Shown one piece after another: positions 36,381-49,310 of a stretch of DNA of 64,000 nucleotides; position 1 is the first letter of the stretch, and every line of letters begins with the position of its first letter. The notes under the pieces were generated by a model that was given only the letters and a program-made list of their open reading frames with translations, had not been told where the DNA came from and did not search any database. The stretch is taken from assembly GCA_008973525.1 (NCBI GenBank), contig WACJ01000121.1, positions 186,001 through 250,000 on the forward strand, given 5' to 3'. The position numbers and the translations under genes were made by a program. The stretch is from Stenopsyche tienmushanensis (taxonomy: Eukaryota > Arthropoda > Insecta > Trichoptera > Stenopsychidae).

Positions 36381-38134
36381 TGGTTGTTTCAATAGACTCA
36401 ACTTAAGCTACAGGGTCACGGCGAGGCTTGCGGATCATCAAATAGGAAAGTAGTTGGTAAAAGATTTGAGCAACGCTCGGGGGTGGTTTTTGAGTGGGTT
36501 GGTCAGCCGCAGACAGCCAAAGGGGCAGAACAGAGGCCACGATGTGGGGTTTGTGGCCGATCTGTGGTCAAACTTTTCACTAAGATTTAGTGAAGTTGTT
36601 TTAACGGATTCCAGAGAAACAAAGGGTGCGATTCCCGTGCCAGCAGTGATACTTTGATAGAAAGGATGTTACGGTTCAGTTAATCATATAACGCAACTTT
36701 TATAAAACAAAATACATCCCAATCGTGCATACGATTCAAATAAAAAATATAAAAGTCAATTTATATACATCAAGTTGGTATAGGGAGCGGTCACCTTATA
36801 CAAGTTAAATGAGCCATTCCGACAATCCACATCTGTAATTCAAATCTTTTAATTTAAAAGGTGGAGCCGAGGGCAGCTTCGCAGAGAGCTTTTGCCTTTT
36901 AGCGGGCAAGAGCTTTGACACTTCATTTCCCTCGGTGCTTAATGAGACAAACTTCTCGGAATATGATTGTTTAACTAGGTCTCGTGATTAGTTTTCCAAC
37001 CGACTGTCAGATGGGGAAGCACTTGTTAGATGCTAAAGTTTATAACTTGAACAAAATCGGGCAATTTGCAGAATAAAGCTAGGTAACGACTTGGAAAAAG
37101 CTTTCTTCAATGGAAGATAAGAAAAAGGACCACAATTACTCTTCGCCCTTTGTTCAATAAAAAAAATGAGAGGTCTCTAGAAAGCCTTGAAAAATACGGT
37201 CAGTGAATACAATATCATACGATATTTTTCTTATCGTTTTACAATATCAAATTTTAATGTAATATGCAAATGTTTATTTAACGTATTATTCAATTAGTAC
37301 ATTATATTAATTTATATTTAATACTATTTCTATGGTGTTTTTTATTAGGTCTAAACACATGAAATTGCTGAACTAATAGATATGAATAGAAACCCAATAT
37401 TTTTATAAAATAATACCATCATAAATGATTTATGACAATAAAAAATAAGATTAAACTATTTTCACATAAATCAAAAATTTTAGAGCTTATTAAGTCTTTG
37501 GATCCTTGAACCGATTCTGTTCGTTCTGATCATTTTTTTTAATTGTATTCAAAATAATAAAAAAGTTGATAATCTGTGTAAAATTTCATAATGTATTTCG
37601 TAATGTCAAGTATTGTATTTGCCTACATTTAAAGATTATTGGCTTTCACAATGGCTCATAAGTACTTTTTTTTTTTTTAGGGCAAATTTGGTTCATTTTT
37701 GAAACAATCAAACTATTCTCTGGACAGTCAACCTATTTCTGAAAGTCTCATTGATTAATTTACTTCTTGCAACTCCGTCCATATATATTATAAATTTTGT
37801 TTAATGGCTAACGTGCTGATAAATATCTGCTTTTTATTGAGTAGATTGCATTTTTTGCACTCGAAGTACTCTTGCGATATTTTTAAAATCATGTTAAAAT
37901 TATGTCAATTGTCACGAAACGCCGTAACTAGTTGGCCTCGCGTGCGGGTCATATAAAGACACGCTCTATAACACATACTTCTTTCAATACAACTCAAGAC
38001 ATGTATTTCCCTTTTTAATATCCAGCTTAAAATATTATTGACTCTAGGTTTACCGATTTTATTAATATCTTATTCTATTAATTCCCATCAAATTGACAGT
38101 TTCTTTTAAAAATAAACATAGCTTATTTAATCTA
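36381..38134. other. Mixed sequence; GC-richer island at 36400-37080
   Basis: The first 700 bases are more balanced, with a 67-codon unassigned frame at 36454-36657. From 37200 the sequence is AT-rich, with a T run near 37665. No gene or shared repeat was recognised. Confidence 0.4.
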
Positions 38135-38345
38135 ATATATAAAAATTAATGTTTGTTTGTCTGTATATAATGCGCTGCCATACCGTTCATCCGATTACAA
38201 TAAAACTGTGTCAACTTATTATTTACACTTGTAGAAATAACATAGGCGTAGTAAAAATATTATTTTTTATACCCGGTTTGTTATGTGAGACGTGGCATTA
38301 CAACGCATGTCAGGTGAACAAAAATGCATCCGTTTTCTGACAGGA
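38135..38345 (+). mobile_element. Possible fragment of a widespread arthropod repeat
   Basis: ATATAAAAATTAATGTTTGT, then TTGTCTGTATATAATGCG, a CCATACCGTTCATCCGATTA block and CAATAAAACT recall a repeat common in arthropod genomes (a GTTTGTTTGTCTGT run followed by a CCGTTCATCCGATTT-like block). Helitron or other origin cannot be decided. Its boundaries are not visible. The call is from memory of the pattern. Confidence 0.35.
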
Positions 38346-39705
38346 AAAATATTTCGGAAAATATCCTTTTTACTGTATGGAGACTGCTCAATCTCTTTAC
38401 TTCCAGATTCAGGAATTTCAATTTCATTCACGCCACATGTGTGGGCATACTCTTTTTGGATCACTCGAGTACGCATGTCACAGAATTTTAGAAGAAAAAA
38501 AATGCAGATTTTAAGAGAGATATTCGAATTTATTGCCATATTTGTATTAAATTAAATTACATTTTTATAAAAAAAATCTTCTCAGATTTTCCAGGGTGAA
38601 AATCGTTTTATAGTGCTATTACAATAATGGGTAAATAGGATTTAAAGCCAATTTCAAATTTACTTTGAACCCACCGAAGACATTAGCAGTAAGTCTCCTC
38701 ACCATCTGAACAATTTCGACCTAAGACAATGTGTTGAAAGAGCAAGCTCCACAAGGAAAAGTGCTTTTCCCGAGAGCTGCTTGGATTGCTTTGAGATATA
38801 TCTCATTTTTGCGTCTGGCTTTCTTTCATTAAGAGAGCGTAGTTAAACAATCCTTCGTCCCTGGTGAGTTTAAAGCCTTTGGCAGCATCATGGTGCAATC
38901 ACCATAAAGCCTCTCCATGACTCGTCCGTCACGTTTGGATGGAGTACAATCAAAGTAAAATTATAATTTTCACCCTTCAGTGGATAATGGAGCAGGAAGT
39001 GGATTCATCATCGTGCTTTACGACTTATTTTCAACATTACGAGTGTAAACAACGAGACAATTTCAAAAAGGGGCAAGCTTTGCATCGAACAACATAATCT
39101 AACGAGCTTATTCTATTTATTCACTTGTACTTGCTAAGTATATCATATTAGAAATGATGGTATTTAAAGGTTTAATGATATTAAATTATTCAAAAATTGA
39201 TTGAAACCATCAAAAACATTAAGTTGATCGAGTATCCAGTAATAAGATTCTTAGCTGAATAATCACACATTATGTCATAATATAATTTTAAAAAAATCAT
39301 TTGTGTTTCTGTGGGAACACTCAAATAATCAAAGCTTGATAGAGATGATAAATCAGCTGCATTAGTTCTAAAACTGAATATTTATACTTTACAGAAAAAT
39401 CTATTACCTCACATAAACACAAAAAAACATATATTTTTAACAATGAAAGATGTGTGATTTATATAAAGCCACTGTTTTCTCTCCAAACTGTTGTATAAAA
39501 CCCATTTCTCATTACCAGTCATTCAGAAAGAAGAAGAAATCATTCAGTTTCATGCTTGAACAATAAAAACAACAGTTTGTAAGGTGATATTTTATAGTTG
39601 AATACTATCTTATAATTTTAAGTGTATCCCAATTTTGCGTATTTTTTTATTTCCCTATTATCATTTTTAAAGAATTTAAGCCCTATATAATATTCCTGAC
39701 GAAGT
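38346..39705. other. Mixed sequence; GC-richer island at 38690-39060
   Basis: Opposed frames at 38267-38539 (minus, 90 codons) and 38292-38555 (plus, 87 codons) overlap and are unassigned. The island at 38690-39060 shows no frame. The rest is AT-rich. Confidence 0.4.
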
Positions 39706-39990
39706 GTTGGTATAAATGGCTTAAATCCTGGACTCATATTGTAAAGGTTCGGATTTAAATCCAGATTGTGGAAAATATTTCACCGTACTAACAAATTTGG
39801 GAGATCGGAAATATTAATATTTCTGATCGAATTATTTAATTTGCAACAATAATTAAATTATCATTTATATGTAATGATAATTTCGCTACTCACTCATAGA
39901 TTCTCTCCTCTCCTATCTTTCCAAATAATCCTATCATTTCTTTACCACGTGTGGAAAGCAATGGGCAACCACCATATTAAATCCTTTCCC
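39706..39990 (+). repeat. tRNA-derived SINE, best copy
   Basis: The head reads TATAAATGGCTTAAATCCTG (A-box region) and AAAGGTTCGGATTTAAATCC (B box). The body holds GGAAAATATTTCACC, AATTTGGGAGATCGG and AATATTAATATTTCTGAT, all shared with 24232-24400. Heads at 32815 and, weakly, 19800 are related. A tRNA-like promoter plus a conserved non-tRNA body defines a SINE. The 3' end is not clear, and the part after about 39850 may be unrelated. Confidence 0.65.
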
Positions 39991-42046
39991 TAGTAAGATC
40001 TCCTATGGAGATCCCCTATATCCAAAATCGAATATGACACGATCATAATGTGATCGATATCAAGATTCATGCTTTGATGGACATTATAAGGACTTTAAAG
40101 AAAGAAGTATTCCTGATGCTTCAATTCATCTCGATAAATATTACGAATATGTAGCGTCTTTTGATTCCAATTCTTTGTCAAACAAACAGCATAAAATACG
40201 AAAAATCTCAAATCAAACAAAAAGACAAACTTTTTTCAAGTCATAACATTTTAAAACTTATTCGCAAATTCTCAAAATCTTATCAGAATTTTAAAATCTA
40301 AATTTTTGCAATGAAATAATTTTTGTTTGTTTTTCACACCAAACTACAATATTTTGGGGTTCAATATAACCCAAAATCAGATAGTCTGTATTCAAATTAA
40401 ATGGGTGGAATTTTGTATACATTTTATATGGACGAATAAAACGATTGTGATTGACAGCATGCAAGTTTCATAGTTGTACTTCAAATCTTGGTAGATTCAT
40501 AAATTCTGCAAGATTTATTGAAGGCGTAAACGATAAGCGAAAATCGAGCGTCAAATTCGTGTGACAAAATTGACAGTTTTATATCCGGAATGTGACAGCT
40601 GAACCGATTCAATGTAGCCGTGTTTCACTAAAATCACCATGAAGTATGCTATGACATTTGGGGGCAAATATTCCACAAGAAAATACGCTTCGGGACCATA
40701 TTGGAAATATTTTATGCAACACTTTTCAGCGTGCGAAAATGTTTATAAAATGCTCACTCAATAAATAAATATTTTCTTATCCCCATTTTTTATACGCGCT
40801 TTGTGAAAAAGGTTTTATTTTCGGCGGCTGAGAAATCTACCCCAGATTGATAAAGTATCGGTTAAGTTGGAAATAAGATTATGAAGCGGTTGAATGGAAT
40901 CCTCCCCAGGTTTTTCACCCCCGGCCCACCGGATGGTCGACCGAGGATACCCCTTCGAAAGACAAGAAGGTTAAGACTACGGCGGTGGAGAGAAAGTGGC
41001 GTCAACTTAACATCTAACCTCTAGTCAATATAAACAAACGGATAAAGGGCGACTGAAAATATAACCGAAAACCTTTTAAAGAAATGAAAAGTCGTAAGAC
41101 CTCCATTTTAGAGCACGCTGAATACAACCAATGAGTTGGAATAAGTTTAAGCTTCGTTCTTGATTGTGAGCAAGCCACGAGCGCTCACATATTAGATTAC
41201 AATCGATGATTAATTTATTAAAAGATAAAATCTAACAAATTATATAAATTGTCTTCTTTACACATTATCTACCAGGCATGCATTTAAGCGTGAAAAGTAC
41301 TGTCATTTTTTTGGCATAAATAAAATCCCACACAAATGAAGATAATTTACATTTTATATTGAATCATCAGTGAGAATAAATTAAACAGCTCGTGTAAAAA
41401 TATTTTATTAGCTTAAAAGGAAAATGATTTAGTAGATATGAATTGAAAATCGCGGTATACAGTACTTATTTTCATTTTTAAAAATACGTTCAAGGGGGGA
41501 ACTATAGACGTTCAAGGTCATTTAACATACAAAAATGATAAAAAATAATAAAAGTGTTAATTATCAATTGAAAAAACCCAACCCCAAATTTTTTTGGACA
41601 CCTAACTTTCTATAGAGTTTTTTCCTATACCGCTATGGGAGGGTTTACTGTACTTTAATTTAATATTAGTGGAAGAAAATACGTTGTAAAAAAATCACTT
41701 TCATTTTTATTATTTATGCCACTTGTAGAATACTTACCTAAAACAAAATAGCTTGTTTATGGATTATAAATTGAATCATGATCTATGCATGTCCTTTATT
41801 TTCCATTATCACTCACTGTTTCAAATCATTATTAAATATATCTCTCATTCAAACAAGCTAATATTCGAGAAAAAATAATATTCGAGAGAGGATCATTTGC
41901 ACACGTCTATATTTCTAAGATCTTGCTCCTTTAGGATAATTTCAAGACTTAAATGAAGCTTTCCATCGCCATTCCGTTGCAAATTTGCGTGTATGAATTA
42001 AAAAATATATATAATTTAAAATCAAATAAACACGCTATTACCATAC
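39991..42046. other. Anonymous sequence, no gene seen
   Basis: A GC-richer part lies at about 40500-41060 with no assigned frame. The rest is AT-rich with no recognised repeat. Confidence 0.4.
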
Positions 42047-42622
42047 TTACTTTACTTTAGATGGGTCCTATAACTGAGCTCCGGCCACCAACAGTACAAT
42101 TTCATCTGCCCTATAAGCCTTTTTCCTCCAATTGCTTAAGACCAGACGTAAGATATTTATTTCTACTTGATCAGTCCAGTATAGGTAAGATCTTCCAGCT
42201 AGTCTACTGTCATTCGGTTCCAAATCTTATATGGGTTGAGTGACTCTATGAGTGGAGACAACAGCGCTGTCGAAGCTTCTAATCGACATGTCCATGACCT
42301 CTAGTGTTCATGACTTTGGAGCCTGAGCTCTCGTCCTAAAGGGCCCTAAATTTATTTCTTAATTCTACTCTCGAATATGGTCCATATTTCACCCCTGTAA
42401 ATCACTATCGACCTTATTTATATGTTTTATAAATTTTAATCATTCTCTTATATATTTTTCAGATCATAATAGCGTCAATTACCGTGTTGAATTCTATAGG
42501 TTATTTCGTTATTCATTGAGTTCTTCTCTTTGGGGATGGATCGAAGGTATTTGAACTCTTGTAGCCTATCAATATTTTTATTATGAACACTCACCCTGGA
42601 TACTATCACATATTTTGTTTTT
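42047..42622 (-). pseudogene. Non-LTR retrotransposon reverse transcriptase C-terminal relic (RTE/L2-like, clade uncertain)
   Basis: On the minus strand: EKTKYVIVSRV, LQEFKYLRSIPKEK, a stretch MNNEITYRIQHGN with YYDLKNI, then VIYRGEIWTI. This corresponds to the FKYLGS, EI..RI..GNR.YY.L and LYGSETW series found after the YADD box in many insect endonuclease-reverse transcriptases. Several stops and shifts are present. A short TTTACTTTAC-like run at 42047-42059 may be its tandem tail. An LTR copy abuts its 5' side at 42623, suggesting the LTR landed in it or beside it. Confidence 0.8.
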
Positions 42623-42955
42623 TCGGGTCCGTTCTTATATCAGGCTGTGGTATTGCTGGACGAATGGATGGAAATAGATGGGCGTCGAATAGAAAGACTC
42701 TCTTCTCTAAATAACTATTTATTCCATACAAGATAGAGAGAAAGAGATTTGGCTGCAATGGGCAACGCTGCACGCGCAAGAAGCGATCCGCCAGTATGCA
42801 GGTGCAATGTCTCCATAGGGCCACAAGAGATGGCGCTGTTAAAATATCACATTGCACTTGAAGAGAGACGGAAGATGTCGTTGTTAATCTGGTGAATTAA
42901 ATCTGCTCATATTAACAGCGCTACTACTTGGGGATGGTAAATCGCCCACGCTACA
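42623..42955 (-). mobile_element. LTR family copy 3, 3'-truncated (minus orientation)
   Basis: The right end CGCTACA is the LTR start on the minus strand (TGTAGCGTGGGCG). The text follows copies 1 and 2 up to TCGGGTCCGTTCTTATATC, where it stops against the reverse transcriptase relic. The segment with GGCGGGAGTC seen in the other copies is deleted here (about 42750-42775). No target duplication can be read because one end is missing. Confidence 0.75.
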
Positions 42956-43800
42956 TTATAATTTATAAGAGTTACCAGATTATTTACTGCTTATTAAGAT
43001 AATACCAGACTAGCTCAAGCCTGCTGTTTTACGCAGATGTCACATAATACGTCAGATATATTTAAAAAAAAGTCCAGTGCTAGTGCTGCACAACAAACGT
43101 TGCCGCCAGGCATGCATTATTATCACTGGTTATATTGGTTTGCATCAACAGTTATATTAACGCTTTTAGAACCAGTGTCTAAAAAATGCCAGTGGGGTGA
43201 ATATGGCTCCTTAAATCTATCTCTTGCCGAATTTCCGATCACAATGGCATTTATGCGCACACACAATCAGATATTCGTTTGTGGCACACATTGTGAATGT
43301 GTATGTTGGCATCCAATCCAAAAGCATAGAGCATCAAACACAAAAAGAGCCATTTTCTGCGCTATTGTCTCCGGGCGACATTTTTTGCGCCGAGCATCCG
43401 AAGGACAATATTACACGACGGGAATTAATATCAAACGAAAAAAGCGCCCATTTGTAACTGTCACGGAAATTTGCTGCTGATGTTGCTGGCGCTAATATTT
43501 TTATCTTAATCCCGGCCAAGTCGGCGTCTCTCGTTATTTATTACAAGTGCATAATGAACAATAGCTAATATTTCAGAGGATGTCCAGCGTCTTTCAGGAT
43601 TCCGCCCCGGGGGATCTCTCCTCTCGGCTCTGTGGTGATCTTGCGAGGATAAGTGTCGAGAATAATTTGACTTGCTTTAAAGAGTTCAATTTAATGCTGT
43701 ATCTCTGCTTGAGCACTTTTGCAGTAGTGTATTTGAAGTAAGAACTAATTTTAACTGAGTCTTGGAAAAGCAAATTTTCCATTTTGCCTCAAAAGAAAAG
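42956..43800 (+). other. GC-richer single-copy region with a 147-codon frame of unknown status
   Basis: A plus frame from an ATG at 43037 to 43480 gives 147 residues. It begins MSHNTSDIFKKKSSASAAQQ, has a mildly hydrophobic segment (HWLYWFASTVILTLL, about residues 30-45), seven cysteines and a basic C-terminal end. Two other frames overlap it. No known family is recognised and no intron signals stand out. No mobile element was recognised in the region. Chance frame, exon or conserved non-coding DNA are all possible; confidence that it is coding is low. Confidence 0.25.
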
Positions 43801-44424
43801 CGATCAATTAATGATCTTTACCAACGTCGACTTACAAAAATTACATTTTATATTTTAAATAAATATTTCTCTGGAAAAATGGAAAACTTCCTGACAAAAC
43901 GATCAAGAAAGAAACAGTATGACTTATAATATATGGACAATGAAATCAAAGCTGTTTATTAGCAAAGTTTTGAACCATTAAAGGAATATTGAGATTGTCT
44001 ACATTACTTTTTTTTAATTTAAACTGTTATTACATTATTAAATCAATCAATTTTGTATTGCCTATGTTTCAAAATAAAAATTAATAAACCTCAAATATTA
44101 TTAAAATATGTTTGACTTTTATAAAATATTTTTAAGATGTTACATATATTTACATTTGGGCTAGATATAATAACATATGATTAAGTATATGTTTATTAAC
44201 TACATCTAAAAACGTACAATCATATTGATGTAATTATTGTATATAAATTATTTCCATAAATTTCTAATAGATGTCACTTTTTTCTAAATGTTATACTTAT
44301 AAGAATATCGAATATCGATCTATTTTGGTTTTGAATAAAGTAGATGTTTATGTAAAAATAACAGAAATATTGTTAGTATTCATCATACAAGGATTTTAAA
44401 AAATAGCTTTAAAACAATATTTAG
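43801..44424. other. AT-rich sequence
   Basis: No frame or repeat recognised. Confidence 0.5.
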
Positions 44425-45106
44425 AAAACTTTAAAGCAAGAAATCTCCAGGTTTCAATACAATAGATTATAAATTACCTTAATAAAATGATCCAATCCTA
44501 CCTGTGCAATAGATCATTTTTGATAATCTAAAATAGAGTAACGTCAACTCTAAAATCTATTTCGGCGGGAATTCTTCAAGGCAGTATTTTAGGACCTAAC
44601 CTAATTTATTTATTTTTGCACAATCTACCAACACCATATTCATCAAATGTTGCACTCTACGCTGATGAGACTGCCTATTATACCAGATTCGGGAGTAACA
44701 AGCTAACTGTTGAAAATCTCCGACGATCGCTAAAAGCAACATTTAAATATTTCCATCGCTGGAAACTTAAAATAAGCAAAAAAAAACCGAAGCTTTCTTG
44801 TTTTCCGTAAAATATGAACATCGTCAAACTGATCCATTAGTTATCGGGTTCAACTCCATTGAATGGAAATTCCAAGTCAAATACTTGTGGGTGACTTTGG
44901 ACAAAGGAGCGCAAGTGTCTAGGGTTCATGCTCGCGGGTTAGCAGCCATGAGGGCGCTGCACTCCATTTTTCATCGACGCAGTGCTCTTTCGGCCTCCAA
45001 TAAACTATTAATATACAAAACTCTGATTCGACCAATAATCACATACGCCGCTCTCGTCTGGAGCAACATAAGCAACTACAATTATTACAAATTCCAAATT
45101 GTGTAA
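44425..45106 (+). pseudogene. Jockey-like non-LTR reverse transcriptase relic 2
   Basis: The text reads LKARKSPGFNTIDYKLP (fingers), then after a deletion MIQSYLCNRSF, SISAGILQGSILGPNLI (motif B), VALYADETAYY (motif C), RWKLKISKKK and, after a shift at about 44800, VKYLWVTLDKG and LLIYKTLIRPIITYAALVWS (thumb). The catalytic YADD box has become YADE, so the second aspartate is replaced. Motif A is deleted. It is the same family as the relic at 29084-29972, for instance the ALHSIFHRRSALSASN block is shared almost word for word. It is not functional. Confidence 0.9.
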
Positions 45107-48100
45107 AACACAGCTGTAAAATTGCACTCAATACCATGCAACAATTAAACTTCCTATAACACTAAACCTACCGATACTTCATGTATATCTATTCCTACCA
45201 CAGCGGGTCAAGTGATCCGTCTTTAAAATGGTATATATATATTACTATGTATAACGAAAAATATATGTAAAAACATATTAAACATTATTTTAGTCACAGT
45301 TGTCTCATTTTCCAAAAAATCCTCATTTACTGAAACATTCAGATGTTAATTGACAAAAATTATGAAAAATGTGTCCTAATTTCCAATGGATATTGAATTA
45401 AAATTACTATTCCAATAATATGGACATATCTAGATTTGATATTCTTCTGTCGTTTTATGGTAAAATGCTTGATAATTTTATCATTTTTATCTAAATTATC
45501 GTCGTTTGAATTTTGGATTTCTCAAATGCCATTTCTACCAAATTTGTATAATCAGTCCCATTTTTCACCTCAAAATCTCCCCTGCATATCCTTATCATTC
45601 GTATTGCCAAAATTTTCCTCTATGAGATAAATAGATATGATTTGGTATTGATTTTGGTTGGCGTCTTCATAGTAAAACATTTTATTATCACCTTCATCGA
45701 GCAAATCTTATATGGTGGATTTGATGTTAATATCAAGAACGATGGGGTCCTTTCCAACTGAATTATTTATAGAAATTTTCATAGCACAAATGGTTTCACG
45801 GATCATTATTTTGAAACCACTGGAACGACATTGAAAGGCAACGACTCGTAACTCGACATAACTCCGAGATCATGTTTGAGTTTTTATATCACTCGCTTAC
45901 AACTTACTCATTTATCATCGGGGGATTCAGAAAATTATTATATGTATTTTATTTTGAAGATTAATCATTGCCGTCCTCGTTTTCTCGTGCTAAATATTTA
46001 ATGCTGCCGGCGCTGGAGGAGGAAAATAAAATAAATCGAGCGATTATTTTATTTAAGAAGACATCCAATGGAGATTCGGCTCTAATGTCACCGATTCATC
46101 ACGACGCTCAAGAAAATATAAAAAATATTTTCATTTAATTGACTTACGAAAGTGACTAAATATTAGGTGTACCAAAGATGTATTTAATATTTTTAAACAA
46201 TGTTGTTTAAATTCTCTTTATAACTATAATATATACGATAGAGTGAACATCTTCAGAAGATTTTTTCTACTATATACCAAGAACTGGCAGCATAAATAAC
46301 ATATGTGGATCATTTAATGGTTGTATTCTGGTGTGTTTTTGGACTATCATTATGATAGTCTGGTGACTGAGTGCCGTTGGGTTTGGGAAGGGTGAAGGTT
46401 GAAATCTGTGCTGCCAGACTATTTACTGATTGAATTATGTCATTTTTTTAAAGTTGGATTTTTTAAAATCGATTTGAAACCTTTGATGCATTCTTAGTCT
46501 TTAAAGGAGGACCCAACATAAGGTACCCAGTTCGGGGTATCACATAACGTTATCTTCATCAGGCTGACCTTGTCAACGGGGTGATCATCCGCAATCAAGC
46601 TCCTCATCTATTTAATAATACATAAGAAGACGAAGTATTATATTGGCAGTAGTATCATAAAGTCCTATGACCGAATCAGCTCTGGCTGCAATGGCACACA
46701 GGAGGATGGTCATTCCCCCTAATATAAATTGGTTGTCCAGCTGTAGCAATGTCAGAAATGTCTCTTAACCAATAACATTTATTCCGTGAATATTGCTTTA
46801 CATTTGATGTTGTAAAATTGTATTTCGCTTGCGCCAATCAAATTATGTTTGATGAAGTGATGATGTGAATCGCACAATCATATATTTCAATGCATCTTCT
46901 GAATTTGTTTCCTTCTGAATTTACGAATTATTAAAGTGTCATCGTTCATCCGTCGAATTTGTCATTGGAATTTTAATTGCTATATTAACAGGATAGAAGT
47001 TTTTACTGGTAAGACCGCTATTTTTCCGGAATGGAAATCGTACCCGAACCGATATAAATGTTAGGAACGTAAACGAAACCAAAATCATAAAAATAACGGT
47101 TCGAAGCCCTGGCCTTTACAAACCATTTTATTTCTATCTTATACAAGATGTATATCTAATTTAATTATTTTATACATAAACAGTTAGTTTTTAATTAGGA
47201 CAATAATATACATCAAAAACATATTGGATCTATGAAGCATATATTAAAAAATAGGCGATTAAATGATGCAAATCATGGAAAAAATCTAGTTTTGGATTAA
47301 AAATCAATGTCAATAATATTTCATAAAATCAAAATCTTTTAAAAAACTGAACTTGCTAAAATGTGTTGTTCTTAAAGTAATGATGCGATAATGAGCGTTC
47401 ATCAGAGAGCTTATACGAAACTGATGGAGCTATTTTCGATTTTGTAATCAAATTTGAACCGTTATTATTGTAATATATTAAATGGCTTAATTAATTTCGC
47501 GATCAAAGATATCCTACAATCAAGCTGAAGGGTTGTTATTAAAATTTGTAATAACTTTCTTATTGTTTCCGTGATAGATTTGCCTTATTTCTATTTTTAA
47601 GAGCTGCTTTTGATCAATCGCCCACGCTGTTTTTTGTCCGAAGCACTTTTTCAATCATCTTTTATATTGAATCCGTATGACAATTTTCAAGGCTTTTTTG
47701 CAAGTAATCAACGACCCTAAAAAAATTCAAAATTCAGCATGAACCACTCAAAATAAGTGGCCCGACGTATGCAAACAAGCACCATCATATTACCTGTTGG
47801 ATATAAATGAGTAAAAAATAAATTAGCATAGCCGGGGCGTTGCTTCAAGATCAACACGGTGTGGCGGAGGGTTGAAGGCCCCAGGCACTAGGCCATAGGG
47901 TGTAGTCCGTGGGGGGGTGCAAAACACCCGAAATGAATGTATATAAAGCTTCGTACTTAGGCACATCGTGTAGAGGCCTCGTGGCTTACCCGAATACGTG
48001 AGTCAAATGTGGTCGGCTTCTTGGGGGCTTACGGCCGGATTGCTGCCCCAGAAATGCCCTTTTTTAGTTAAAATTTAAGAGCGATATAAAAGTGCTGGAA

Positions 48101-49160
48101 TGCATTTTTTAAATGAGATTCAAAGTGTCTTGCATGGTGTCGACCACAAATCTTACACTTTACAGCCCTTATATTCGAGGGTAAATCCGCACCGTGCTCT
48201 AAGGAAGACACGAAAATTCGTGAATAACGATCGGGGCTTTTTTTCGCTTTGAATGAGATTAAAGCGAGCTGGAAACTTAAAATAGAAGTAATTTATTATA
48301 AAAGAGGGTATGAGTATCAGCAACCATGAATATTTTGACTATGACCACACTGAATTGGAATTTTCCCCGTCTTTAATTTTTTTTCGACGTATCAATATTT
48401 AATGGCATTTTATTAGAGCATAATATTCAACGTTTCGTTTTGTCATATCAAGATTTATTATAATGCTAACATTTTCATAATAAATCACTTTATTCTGCTC
48501 AAGACGTGTCTGAAAGTAATTCATTTATCTTAGAATTCGTGTTATACAAATACGTATATATTTTATACGCTTATATTTTAACCCTCTAATAATCGTCAAT
48601 TAACGATGATGGTTCTTGGTTTATTGATCATGCATAATTGTATTTCCTTATATTTAAATAAATCTTATATATCTACATAAATAAAAAGGTATAAAACTTC
48701 AATTTTAGACAACTTTGGAAATAACATACTGCTAAATTCTTATAATACGGCTGCCATTGCACACGTGTCCACCATGGCTCCAATGATCAGTCAAACACCG
48801 TTTTAATATCATACTACCTATTTTATAAGCCTGATATAATACTCGAAGACTTATCTTATTTCAATACAATAAAACTGTCTGATATCACATTTGAGAAGGG
48901 TCTTCGCCTTTCTTTTTGATACTTATCTTCAGTTTCAATTTTACAGTCAGTATTATTTTTATATAGTTTTTTATTCGTTTGATCTAAATTCAAATCCAAT
49001 TGTAGTCATACAGCCCTATTTATCAAATTAATATATAATTATCTTTCTCCGTAAATGAACTTAAAACCATTGACTAAATGAGACTATTTTAACATTTCCT
49101 TCGCCATTATGTATTTACTACACCTTACTCTAATAATGGGAATATTGATATGAAATATAA
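45107..49160. other. Anonymous sequence, no gene recognised
   Basis: The sequence is AT-rich with more balanced blocks at about 45950-46110, 46500-46900 and 47830-48240. No frame above 64 codons is notable. A short inverted repeat GACTATCATTATGATAGTC lies near 46345. No RNA gene or shared repeat was recognised. Confidence 0.4.
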
Positions 49161-49164
49161 TAGA

Positions 49165-49310
49165 TATAACTATTTATTCCATACGAGAGAGAGAGAGAGA
49201 GATAGAGATCTGGCTGCAGGAAGGACGACCTCCCGCAGCCAAGACTAACCGATGACTCCTCCGACTCCCGCCTCCTGCGCGTCACTATTCAGTCACTATC
49301 CAATTTGGTC
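49165..49310 (-). mobile_element. LTR family fragment (copy 4)
   Basis: ACTATTTATTCCATACGAG, a GA run (49184-49200), GATCTGGCTGCAGGA, CCCGCAGCCAAGACTAACC and GACTCCCGCCTCC match the middle of the LTR family (copy 2 at about 19240-19360). Only about 145 bp remain. Confidence 0.7.

Noticed and set aside
49184..49200. GA microsatellite as an independent feature
   Set aside because: It is the expanded CTCTCT stretch of the LTR family and is described there.
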